A stretch of 64,000 nt of DNA, taken from contig JAHBTU010000002.1 of assembly GCA_019638455.1 (NCBI GenBank), positions 1,088,501 to 1,152,500 of the forward strand. Reading direction: 5' to 3'. The DNA comes from Saprospiraceae bacterium. Its GTDB lineage: Bacteria; Bacteroidota; Bacteroidia; Chitinophagales; Saprospiraceae. The notes under the pieces were generated by a model. It was not told where the DNA came from. It searched no databases and saw only the letters and a list, made by a program, of their open reading frames with translations. The translations under genes were made by a program, and so were the position numbers. Below, piece by piece: positions 8,598 to 16,251 of this stretch; within the stretch, counting starts at the first letter, position 1, and every line of letters begins with the position of its first letter.

Positions 8598-9746
8598 ATG
8601 AACTACCGATTTCTTCCGCTCATCGTCATGGCTTGCGTTTTTTTCGCAGGCACCACGCTGACCGCGCAAAACAGCGCCATCGTCTTGCCCGACACCTTGC
8701 CCGCGCTGGATAGCCTCCCCGATTGGGACCTCTCGGTGCTGGCGGTCAATATCTCGAATGCCGCCAGACAACTCGAACCCGACTTCGCTCAGGTGGCCTC
8801 TTCTGCCACCGCCGAACGCGAGACGGCTGAACAGGCTTGGAAAACGGCCAAACAGGACACCCTCACCCCAAAAACCACACTCGACTCCCTGGCGGCAATC
8901 CTCAAAAATGCCAAAAGCGCGGAAAAAACAGCCCAGAAAAATCACAAACAAGCCACGCAAACCCTCGCCTTCGCCGAAAAAGTAGCCAACATGGATGCGG
9001 CCAACCAGCGCAAAAACCTCCGAAAGGCACACAAACAGGTGCAGGAACTCGATGCGCTGCTCCACCCGCCTGCCGAAAAACCCATTGCCGATTTGCTCGG
9101 CACGACGGGGGTGGGCGATTCGGTCGTCGTGACAACCGACAGCGCATCGGTCGCGCAGCGCAAGGGAAAAGAGAAAAAGCCTGGCAAGCCCGGCCCGAAA
9201 TACAAACCCTACGACCCCGCCGACGACGTGATGCGCAACCCGCCGCAGCGACCTTGCGCCTTGGCCGTGAGCACACGCGACGAGTTTTCGGGGGAAACCT
9301 ACCGCGAAACGCAGCGCGTGGAACTCTTTCGCTACACCAATGCGGTGATGAAAAAAATACTGCCGCCCGACCAACCGCATATCCTGTGCGAAGGTGCCCT
9401 TTCGAGCGGTGGCTCGCTGGTAAGTCTGCACCTTCATTTTCGCATCCAGGATGCCAATGCCCGACGCACTTTCGGCTCGCTGGGGCGCAACAGCGTGGCG
9501 ATTCTGAAGTTCATAGATGGCGCCACTTTCACCTTAGTCAACCTGCGCAACGATGAGGGCACGTTCGACCCCTCTGGCCAATCCGTCAGCTATCGCGCAC
9601 AGTATGCGCTGGATGCGTCTATCGTGAAAAAAATTCGCAAAAACGAGCTCGACAAAATTCGCGTGGCCTGGGGCACTGGCTACGAGGACTATGAGGTGCA
9701 GGGGGTGGATGCGCTGGTGTGGGTGGGACGGTGCTTGTTTGAGTGA
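8598..9746 (+). CDS. secreted protein with helical N-terminal half, function unknown
   Basis: The protein is 382 residues from the ATG at 8598; a TTG two codons earlier is less likely. Residues 1-~25 (MNYRFLPLIVMACVFFAGTT) form a signal peptide ending at an AQ cleavage site. Residues ~60-140 are Ala/Lys/Gln-rich and likely form a long helix or coiled coil. A Lys/Gly/Pro linker (KKPGKPGPKYKPYDP) leads into a C-terminal ~170-residue beta-rich domain. That domain has no enzyme motif that I recognise. The gene is divergent from the S9 peptidase (198 bp between starts), and the two may share an upstream control region. Confidence 0.75.
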   Translation: MNYRFLPLIVMACVFFAGTTLTAQNSAIVLPDTLPALDSLPDWDLSVLAVNISNAARQLEPDFAQVASSATAERETAEQAWKTAKQDTLTPKTTLDSLAAILKNAKSAEKTAQKNHKQATQTLAFAEKVANMDAANQRKNLRKAHKQVQELDALLHPPAEKPIADLLGTTGVGDSVVVTTDSASVAQRKGKEKKPGKPGPKYKPYDPADDVMRNPPQRPCALAVSTRDEFSGETYRETQRVELFRYTNAVMKKILPPDQPHILCEGALSSGGSLVSLHLHFRIQDANARRTFGSLGRNSVAILKFIDGATFTLVNLRNDEGTFDPSGQSVSYRAQYALDASIVKKIRKNELDKIRVAWGTGYEDYEVQGVDALVWVGRCLFE

Positions 9747-9850
9747 CTGACCACACGAGTTTTCCAAGAAGCGGTGGAACGAGTGGCCGGGTTTGGCATT
9801 TCACTCCGCCGCGCCGTTGTTGGCGGAATGCCAACAGTGACACCAATCTG

Positions 9851-9907
9851 TTCAAAACCGGGGAAAGCAATCATAGTGAACTGACAAATCCCGGCGAATC
9901 AAGCTAA
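9851..9907 (+). repeat. 58-bp dispersed intergenic repeat, copy R3
   Basis: Starts TTCAAAACCGGGGAAAGCAA and ends GAATCAAGCTAAG. It lies between convergent genes, so unlike several other copies it does not precede a start codon, and its GGTATA tail is degraded. Confidence 0.7.
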
Positions 9908-9960
9908 GTTTTGACCTTATTGGTTTGAGTGCCTCAGACTTTATGCGCCTGCCCACGCGC

Positions 9961-12033
9961 TCACTGCCCCCCTTCCAGGCGCATATCATACTCCGTTTTG
10001 GCCGCGCCCATTTGCTGCGCACGCTGATAATCTTGCTGTGCGGCTGCGCGGTTGCCTGCTTGCGCGTGGGCGCGGGCGCGTTCGAGATAAGCGATAGCGA
10101 GGCTGGGTTTGAGTTGAATCGCTCGCGTGAGGCGCTCTATGGCAGCTTGGTTTTGTCCTTTGGAGCGCAGTATCATGCCGCTTTCATACCACACCTCGGC
10201 GCTGTATGGGTTGTATTTCAGGTATGCGTCATAGTCGGCCAGTGCTTTGTCGTGTTGCCCCATTGTGTAGTAAGCGATGGAGCGGTTGAAATAGCCGTTG
10301 GCGTTGTCCGGGTTGATGGCCAAGCCTTCGGTAATGTCTTGGATGGACTGTTCGAAGTTTTGCAAAAAGCCATTAGCGGCACCGCGATTGATGAGCACCT
10401 CGGCTTTGCTTTTGAGCTTGATGGTCGGGATGGCTAAGGCATCGGTGTAGTCCTTGATGGCTTTTTGCACCAGTTCGCGTTGTTGGTTGTTGAATTTGCC
10501 CGACAAGGCCATGTCGAAGTAGGTTTTGCCTCGGCTGTTGTAGAGCTCCGAATTTTGGGGATTGATGGCCACCGCTTGCGTGTAGTCCTTCAAGGCACGG
10601 TCGAAGTCGCCTTGCGAACGGTAGTATTGCCCGCGATTCCAATAAGGCAACGAATTGCTTTTGCCCTCGTATTTGATGACGTGCGTCCAGAGGGTCTCGC
10701 CGTTTTTCCACACGCCGATTTGCCGCACCGTCCATACCGCCGACACGATGAAAAACACCGCAGCAAGCGCCGTGGTCAGCCCTCTTGTTTTTTCCGATTT
10801 GTAAAATTTGTCAAAATACCACGCCGCGACGGCGAAGAACCCAAAATAAGGCACATAAGTGAAGCGGTCGGCCTTGAAGCCCTGACCCGCGCCCAGCACC
10901 TGCAAAAGGAACATCACGTTGAAAAACATGAACAATGCGCCGAATACCCAGATGCGATAGTCGTTGGAGCGGGTCTCCTCGCTCGGCGTGTTGCCGCGTT
11001 TCCACATTTGCCAGACAAAATACCAGAAAGCCAAAAACACCACAGGCAACAGATACACCTCAATGGGCAGCGGCTTCGGGTACGGGTAAAGGGGCGACAT
11101 GGGGTAGGGGACGACCAACTTGTAGAGGTAAATGACGAACGAATATGCGCCGATGGCAAGGCGCTGTAGCAAGTTGAAGTCGGTGACATCGTCGGTCGTG
11201 GAGCCTTGTTGTCGAAGCGTGTAGAGGTTGATGAGGCCAAACGCGAGCGAGAGCACCCAGAACGGCGTTTTTTCCAAAATCAGCTTGAAATTGATGGGGC
11301 GGCGAAACCAATAGTCGAGCACCAGCATGGAAAGGGGCAAGGTGACGGCTTGCACTTTTGAAAAACAGGACAGCGTCGCCAAGAATAGCATGATGATATA
11401 GGTGCCGCTGCGGTTTTCACCGCGCTCCGCCTGTTTGAGCCATTTCACATAATAGACCAGCGCGGCAAAAAAGAACACGGCAAACAGCACGTCCTTGCGC
11501 TCCGTGGCCCAAGCCACCGACTCCACTCGCATGGGGTGTATGCCGAACAACAGCCCACCGACAAAAGCGCCCCAATTGCCGATGCCCATGCTTGCCAGCA
11601 GACTAATGACGAAAAAGACCGTGAGCAGGTGCAACAGCAGGTTGTTGATGTGGATGAGCCGGGTGTGCTTTTCCCCAAAACCGCCCGCGATTTTTTTCTC
11701 AACGGCAAAAGTCAGGATGGGCAGCGGGTTGTAGTTGCCAATGACCGCGCCCTTTTCGATGCTGAAAATATCGGGAATTGCTTTCGCAAGCCCGTCCTCG
11801 TTGATGCGCTGGAGGTTGGGGTTCTCGGTGATGTTCGGGTCGTCGTCCCAGTTCACGAGCTCATTGGAAATGGAGGGCAGGTAGCACAGGGCTGTGATGG
11901 CCATTGCTACCAGCGCGAACCGGAGCCAGCCGGAGGATTCGCCGACAGTGCCGACAGTGGCGGTTTTCGCCTTTGCTTGCGGTTTGGGTTGTGGGCGGGG
12001 CTGCGCTTTGCCGGGTACGGGTCTTTTCGCCAT
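9961..12033 (-). CDS. GT-C fold membrane protein with C-terminal TPR repeats
   Basis: The protein is 690 residues, starting at the Met at 12033 (MAKRPVPGKAQPRPQPKPQ). The frame extends 10 residues further, but this start gives the usual basic proline-rich cytoplasmic tail. About 11-13 membrane helices fill residues ~45-460. The first outer loop contains ELVNWDDDPNITEN, with the acidic pair expected of GT-C glycosyltransferases related to PMT/Tmtc proteins. HPMRVESVAWATERKDV is also typical of this group. Residues ~490-690 hold four or more TPR units (for example GDFDRALKDYTQAVAINPQN). Likely role: transfer of a sugar from a lipid carrier to protein at the membrane; substrate unknown. It lies 39 bp downstream of hemD. 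Confidence 0.85.
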   Translation of the reverse strand: MAKRPVPGKAQPRPQPKPQAKAKTATVGTVGESSGWLRFALVAMAITALCYLPSISNELVNWDDDPNITENPNLQRINEDGLAKAIPDIFSIEKGAVIGNYNPLPILTFAVEKKIAGGFGEKHTRLIHINNLLLHLLTVFFVISLLASMGIGNWGAFVGGLLFGIHPMRVESVAWATERKDVLFAVFFFAALVYYVKWLKQAERGENRSGTYIIMLFLATLSCFSKVQAVTLPLSMLVLDYWFRRPINFKLILEKTPFWVLSLAFGLINLYTLRQQGSTTDDVTDFNLLQRLAIGAYSFVIYLYKLVVPYPMSPLYPYPKPLPIEVYLLPVVFLAFWYFVWQMWKRGNTPSEETRSNDYRIWVFGALFMFFNVMFLLQVLGAGQGFKADRFTYVPYFGFFAVAAWYFDKFYKSEKTRGLTTALAAVFFIVSAVWTVRQIGVWKNGETLWTHVIKYEGKSNSLPYWNRGQYYRSQGDFDRALKDYTQAVAINPQNSELYNSRGKTYFDMALSGKFNNQQRELVQKAIKDYTDALAIPTIKLKSKAEVLINRGAANGFLQNFEQSIQDITEGLAINPDNANGYFNRSIAYYTMGQHDKALADYDAYLKYNPYSAEVWYESGMILRSKGQNQAAIERLTRAIQLKPSLAIAYLERARAHAQAGNRAAAQQDYQRAQQMGAAKTEYDMRLEGGQ

Positions 12034-12072
12034 GATTTGAAGGTGAGTGGATTGAAGGGGCAAAAGTAAAAA

Positions 12073-12780
12073 TTACCCTCGCAAACGGAGCACGGCATCT
12101 GCCAAAGCCTTTTCGGTTGGCGCGGCGGCGACTTCGACCTGCTCCACTCCCAAAGTGCGCAGGGCTTCGGCAGTCGTTGCGCCGATGGCTATGACGCGCT
12201 GGTTTTTCTCCCATTTATTTGTCGAAAAATACGCCCCCGCGTTCATCGGGCTGGTGAAAACGAGCGCGTCGGCTGTCGAGCGCGACGGGGCCTCGACGGG
12301 GCGGTTGTCGTAAATCGGAAAATGGGTGCACCTGAAATCGTCGGCCAAAAGCGCCATCACGCTCTGGCGAGAGTGGCGGGCAGCGGGGAAGAGGATGCGC
12401 AACCCCGCCTCCCGCCCGTTGACTCTCCGAAACGCCTCCGCCGTGCTCCCCGGCTCGCCCGTGCCGACAAAATCCACTTGCTCGACGTGTTCCGTCAGCA
12501 CTTTTGCCGTCGCGGTGCCGAGGGCGGCCCATTTCATTTGCCTCCACCGGGGCGGCAAGTCAGGCGGTGACTTGAAGTCACCGCCTGACTTGAGTTGCTG
12601 AAAGAAAAACCGCACCGCGTTTTGGCTCGAAAAAAAGACCCATTCGGAGGTGGGTACTTCCTCGAAGGGCAAGGGCGAGAGTTCGACCAGCGAGCGGCCC
12701 TCCACCTGCCAGCCAGCGGCTTCGAGCTGTTTTTTGAACTCCGATGATGCGGAGAGGGCGCGGGTGATGAAAGCGAGCAT
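12073..12780 (-). CDS. hemD: uroporphyrinogen-III synthase with an in-frame palindrome insertion
   Basis: The protein is 235 residues and closes hydroxymethylbilane to uroporphyrinogen III in haem synthesis. The start MLAFITRALS matches the family. Recognisable blocks are WVFFSSQNAVRFFF, ALGTATAKVL, VDFVGTGEPGSTAEAF, ALVFTSPMNAGAYF and VIAIGATTAEALRTLGV. Sequence conservation is low in this family, but the series of blocks is characteristic. Between FFFQQL and RWRQMKWAALG there is an extra KSGGDFKSPPDLP segment encoded by a perfect palindrome (12557-12591), which looks like an inserted element that kept the frame. A copy of the 58-bp repeat ends 23 bp before the start codon. Confidence 0.9.
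   Translation of the reverse strand: MLAFITRALSASSEFKKQLEAAGWQVEGRSLVELSPLPFEEVPTSEWVFFSSQNAVRFFFQQLKSGGDFKSPPDLPPRWRQMKWAALGTATAKVLTEHVEQVDFVGTGEPGSTAEAFRRVNGREAGLRILFPAARHSRQSVMALLADDFRCTHFPIYDNRPVEAPSRSTADALVFTSPMNAGAYFSTNKWEKNQRVIAIGATTAEALRTLGVEQVEVAAAPTEKALADAVLRLRG
12557..12591. repeat. 35-bp perfect palindrome inside hemD
   Basis: Arms AAGTCAGGCGGTGACT and AGTCACCGCCTGACTT (16 bp each, no mismatch) surround a TGA loop. The element adds about 12 residues to HemD in frame, in a surface-loop-like position. Confidence 0.85.
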
Positions 12781-12802
12781 GAGGGCGAAGGGGGGGGGCT
12801 TA

Positions 12803-12863
12803 TATACCTTGATTCGTTAGGATTTGTCAGTTCAACATAATTGCTCTCCCTGATTTTGAGCAG
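12803..12863 (-). repeat. 58-bp dispersed repeat, copy R4, upstream of hemD
   Basis: Read on the minus strand it starts near CTCAAAATCAGGGAGAGCAA and ends CGAATCAAGGTATA. The TATA lies 23 bp before the hemD start codon, so the element may supply the promoter. Confidence 0.8.
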
Positions 12864-12909
12864 ATTGAGCTTTTAGCCGTGCTCAAAACCCGGCGGCGCG
12901 AAGTACAAA

Positions 12910-13089
12910 TATAGTCAACGCAAATCAGCCCCGTCCGCTTCACTTGGCTGGGCAGGCCCCTAAGCACAGGGTCTGACAAGGTGGTTTTGAACGAACGGCG
13001 CTCGCAATCCTTTGAAAATCATGCAAATCAATCAAGGGCATCCCTGCCTTGCCAACGGGCAGGTTCAAATCTTCTTTAATCTGGGTATA
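12910..13089 (-). repeat. 180-bp dispersed element, copy A
   Basis: Bounded by TATACCCAGATTAAAGA at one end and GCGTTGACTATA at the other when read on the minus strand. Two nearly identical 180-bp copies lie at 44596-44775 and 55580-55759. It has no open frame of note and contains a GCC-rich hairpin near the TATACCC end. It may be a MITE-like or structured noncoding element. Confidence 0.8.
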
Positions 13090-13093
13090 ATCA

Positions 13094-14059
13094 TCACGTT
13101 TTACCACTTTTTTTACTTTTTTGCTCTCGCGCATTTGGCATAAAAAAATCGTCGGGCGTATCGGTGTCCCCTTCGCAAAGGCCGTTTTGGTAGAGAAAAT
13201 ACTTTTGCCCGGGCGCTCCGGCATCAGTGGGCTTTGCGTTGTAAATATCTGCCATTGGGGTGGAAACCGACAGGTTGCAGCCCATTTTAAAGGCTTTTTC
13301 GTAGTTTTTTTCCAAAGCGAGCGCAGCGTAAAAACCGCTGGAAAAACTCATCGCCTCATGGTCGAGCACTACGCCTTTGATGCCAATGGCATAAGGAATC
13401 ACGCGCGAAACGACTTTGGCAAAAAGATTGGACTCGCCCGTATTGAAGAAAACACATTCAGTGGTGCCCCTTAGCATTTTGAAAGCGGGTGCCAAAAACT
13501 CAAATGGCACCAAGTAGGAAGTGTGGTCGGTTTTGTTCGACAAAATGGCGCCGTCTGGTTCGGCATATCCGGCTACATGGATGATTTGTGGTTTTTCCCG
13601 GTATATGGCTTCAAAGAAGGAGTCGAGCGATACGTCGAACTCCTCCGTGATGATGAATTTGTCGCGATGGTTTTTGAAAATCTTGCGGATTTCGAGGTAC
13701 TCCTTTTCCAATTGGAGTGGCCCCAAGTCAACGGGGTTGGAGGCAAGGAAGAGCAGTTTGGATTTTGGTCCCGCCGCCTCTTCGTTTTCATCCAAGTTTG
13801 CGCCTGTTGAAAACAGTTTTTTGGCCTGCATCTCGTCCAAGAGATTGAGCAATCCGAACCGGATTTTTGTCATTGTGTCCTGGCTGGCTTGCGCGTCTGC
13901 CAGTCCCATGGCAAATTGCATGTTGGCTTGTGCGTATTGTCCGCTCAGGAGCATGACGGCGTTTTGGATGTCGGGATGTTTTGCGGCGAACTTGGCCATC
14001 TCGCTGATGGCTTCTTGGGTTTTGCCTTCGCCGATAAGACCTTTTATGGTGTTGAGCAT
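13094..14059 (-). CDS. EAD11-CHAT protein with substituted catalytic residues
   Basis: The protein is 321 residues from the Met at 14059 (MLNTIKGLIGEGKTQEAISE); the upstream extension has no support. Residues 1-~80 match the effector-associated domain EAD11 (helices ending TKIRFGLLNLLDEM), an adaptor that pairs partner proteins in bacterial conflict systems. Residues ~100-310 match a CHAT caspase-like domain: KLLFLASNP, a helix, IIHVAGYAEPDG, CVFFNTGESN, AIGIKGVVLDHEAMSFSSGF, then YEKAFKMGCNL. In active CHAT proteins the HFSGHG motif carries the catalytic His and NAC the Cys. Here these positions read Tyr165 and Gly208, so protease activity is unlikely. A scaffold or decoy role is inferred. 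No partner EAD gene is seen nearby. Confidence 0.85.
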   Translation of the reverse strand: MLNTIKGLIGEGKTQEAISEMAKFAAKHPDIQNAVMLLSGQYAQANMQFAMGLADAQASQDTMTKIRFGLLNLLDEMQAKKLFSTGANLDENEEAAGPKSKLLFLASNPVDLGPLQLEKEYLEIRKIFKNHRDKFIITEEFDVSLDSFFEAIYREKPQIIHVAGYAEPDGAILSNKTDHTSYLVPFEFLAPAFKMLRGTTECVFFNTGESNLFAKVVSRVIPYAIGIKGVVLDHEAMSFSSGFYAALALEKNYEKAFKMGCNLSVSTPMADIYNAKPTDAGAPGQKYFLYQNGLCEGDTDTPDDFFMPNAREQKSKKSGKT

Positions 14060-14245
14060 GAGCGTTTGGTTTAAAGATTCGCGGTGATTTGCTGCGGCAG
14101 CGCGGCGGCTAAGGTAATGCCTCGCGCCACAAAGTTTCAGGTTGCTCGCGTTTTCCAAAATCAAAAATGCCAAATTCCAAAACCGTCCTATCTTGCCCGC
14201 CGAAAAAACAATTACACTCATCACTTTATTTACCCACTAACACTC

Positions 14246-15853
14246 ATGTCAGCACACAAAGAAGCTTGGGGCTCGCGTGTCGGATTAGTCTTGGCTATGG
14301 CGGGCAACGCGGTCGGATTAGGCAACTTCTTGCGATTCCCCGCGCAGGCCATCCAGAATGGCGGCGGCGCTTTCATCATTCCGTATCTTATTTGTTTTCT
14401 GCTCATGGGCATTCCGCTGTTGTTTGTGGAGTGGAGCATGGGGCGCTTTGGTGGTCGTTTTGGCGACCACTCCACGCCGTTCATCCTCAACAGCGTCAGC
14501 GGGGGCAAGCGTGCGTGGTGGAAATATGTGGGTGTGTTCGGCATTTTCACCAACCTTGCCGTGGCGGCCTACTATTGCTATTTGGAAAGTTGGACGCTGG
14601 CGTATGTGTGGCGTTCCATATCGGGCGCTTTTGCTGGCAACGACGCGGCGGCGGTCAGCCAGATGTTCACGGATTATGTCAGTCTTGGCACCAGCGAGCC
14701 GATTGTCTTTTGGATTATTTGTTTGCTGCTGAACACTTGGATTCTTTCTCGCGGCTTGGCTGGCGGCGTGGAAGTGGCTGCGAAGGTGGGTATGCCGCTG
14801 CTGATATTCTTTGGCGTTTTTCTCGCCGTGCGCGGCATCACCCTTACTGCGGGGGAAGCTGGAGCGGTGTATGACGGCACGGAGGGGCTTAACTTTTTGT
14901 GGACACCTGATTTTAGCTCCATCTGGGATTTCAAGGTCTGGCTGGCCGCTGCGGGACAGGTCTTTTTCACGCTCTCCGTGGGCATGGGTAGCATACAATG
15001 CTATGCCTCGTACCTGCGCCAACGCGACGACGTGGCGCTCAATGCCATGTCGGCGGGATGGATGAACGAGTTTGTGGAAGTGGTGTTGGGTGCCGCCATC
15101 CTGATTCCGATTTCGGTGGGCTATCTCGGCATAGAGCGAGTGGTGGAACTCACGCAGACGGGCGGCTTGGGGCTTGGTTTCCGCACGTTGCCCTATCTGT
15201 TTCAGCAGTGGGGGCCGATTTTGGCGGCGTTGGCAGGCATGGCGTGGTTTGGGTTGCTGTTTTTTGCAGGTGTCACGTCGTCGTTGGCAATGGGCACCCC
15301 GGTCATGGGCTTTTTGCGCGATGAGTTTGGATGGCGGCGCGAACGGGCTGCATGGGCTTTTGGCGCGCTGGTGTTCATTCTCGGTGCTCCCACGGTGTTC
15401 TTTTTTAGCTACGGTGTGTTCGATGAGTACGACTATTGGGCAGGCTCGGTGTCGCTGGTCGTGTTCGCCATGTTTGAGATAATACTTTTCGCGTGGGTGT
15501 TTGGCATGGACAACGCTTGGGCTGAAATTAACAGGAACGCCGACATGAAGGTGCCGGTCATTTATAAGTACATCATCAAGTACGTCACGCCTGTCATCTT
15601 GATTTGCGTGTTTTTCGGGAGTTTGTTGAGCAGCGGCGGCATTTTGGACAAAATAGCGAATAAAGACCTGCACGCACAAATTGCCGCAGCCACCGACCCC
15701 GCGCAAGTGACGGAATTGGAAAAAACGCTCACGTTCGTCAATGGCTCGCGGCTCTTGCTGGTTGTCATTTTTGCGCTCATCGCCTTATTGGTCTATCTGG
15801 CACAACGCAAGCGCAACCGCGAGGGAAGGGTGCCCATTCCGAGTCGTGAGTAG
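14246..15853 (+). CDS. sodium-dependent transporter, NSS/SNF family
   Basis: The protein is 535 residues from the ATG at 14246. The usual N-terminus of the family is intact: WGSRVGLVLAMAGNAVGLGN, followed by FLRFPAQAIQNGGGAFIIPY (helix 1 with the unwound sodium/substrate site). About 12 membrane helices are present, as in LeuT-type symporters. It imports an amino acid or similar solute together with Na+ across the inner membrane; the substrate cannot be told. A small partner gene follows 65 bp downstream. The start is 187 bp from the divergent EAD11-CHAT gene. Confidence 0.93.
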   Translation: MSAHKEAWGSRVGLVLAMAGNAVGLGNFLRFPAQAIQNGGGAFIIPYLICFLLMGIPLLFVEWSMGRFGGRFGDHSTPFILNSVSGGKRAWWKYVGVFGIFTNLAVAAYYCYLESWTLAYVWRSISGAFAGNDAAAVSQMFTDYVSLGTSEPIVFWIICLLLNTWILSRGLAGGVEVAAKVGMPLLIFFGVFLAVRGITLTAGEAGAVYDGTEGLNFLWTPDFSSIWDFKVWLAAAGQVFFTLSVGMGSIQCYASYLRQRDDVALNAMSAGWMNEFVEVVLGAAILIPISVGYLGIERVVELTQTGGLGLGFRTLPYLFQQWGPILAALAGMAWFGLLFFAGVTSSLAMGTPVMGFLRDEFGWRRERAAWAFGALVFILGAPTVFFFSYGVFDEYDYWAGSVSLVVFAMFEIILFAWVFGMDNAWAEINRNADMKVPVIYKYIIKYVTPVILICVFFGSLLSSGGILDKIANKDLHAQIAAATDPAQVTELEKTLTFVNGSRLLLVVIFALIALLVYLAQRKRNREGRVPIPSRE

Positions 15854-15918
15854 TGGTGCGCGATATCTGTTTTTCGAGCGTTCCTTGCTTCTTTGTTTCA
15901 CGAAAAAATAACTAAACC

Positions 15919-16062
15919 ATGAGTACTCCCGCACTGATTATGATGCTTTCGGCCAACGGTATCGTCATCGCCGTCACGGCCTACTTTTTCTACAAGGTAC
16001 TCACGACGGCACCTCCCGATGCGGTGGATGAGGATGATGCCAATTTCCCGCGTGGCGGTTGA
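15919..16062 (+). CDS. small single-helix subunit of the NSS transporter (MetS-like)
   Basis: The protein is 47 residues: MSTPALIMMLSANGIVIAVT, then AYFFYKVLTT and an acidic tail. It has one membrane helix with a short periplasmic start. Small proteins of this type, the MetS/NSS small-subunit family, are encoded directly after the large NSS subunit in several bacteria (MetP/MetS in Corynebacterium). Position, length and layout fit. The co-directional 65-bp gap suggests one operon. Confidence 0.85.
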   Translation: MSTPALIMMLSANGIVIAVTAYFFYKVLTTAPPDAVDEDDANFPRGG

Positions 16063-16098
16063 TTGGGATGTGGCGACGAGTGTGGGCTAGTGGGTCTG

Positions 16099-16216
16099 AG
16101 GCCGTCTCACAAGTTTAAATTTTGACAGGATTGACAAGATTTACAGATTTTTTTACCCGAAAAAGGGCGCGAATCTTGTCAATTCTGTCGAACAAACATC
16201 ACTTGTGAGACCTCCT
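16099..16216. terminator. nested dispersed hairpin between convergent genes
   Basis: Outer arms AGGCCGTCTCACAAGT and ACTTGTGAGACCTCCT pair with two mismatches. Inner arms GACAGGATTGACAAGATT and AATCTTGTCAATTCTGTC pair with one mismatch. A related GACAGGATTTACAAG hairpin occurs at 27769-27848. It lies between the NSS operon and the M14 gene and may terminate both. Confidence 0.6.
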
Positions 16217-16251
16217 CGTCCGTTTTCAATCTCTTGCCCAATCCGTATTTC

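Noticed and set aside
8400..9437. N-terminal 346-residue extension of the S9 peptidase frame
   Set aside because: The extension is antisense to the signal-peptide protein at 8598-9746, and the lipoprotein signal at 8399 gives the proper start.
14318..15706. 462-codon frame on the minus strand
   Set aside because: It is fully antisense to the NSS transporter, which has all family motifs; its composition (His/Arg/Gln-rich) is that of a shadow frame.
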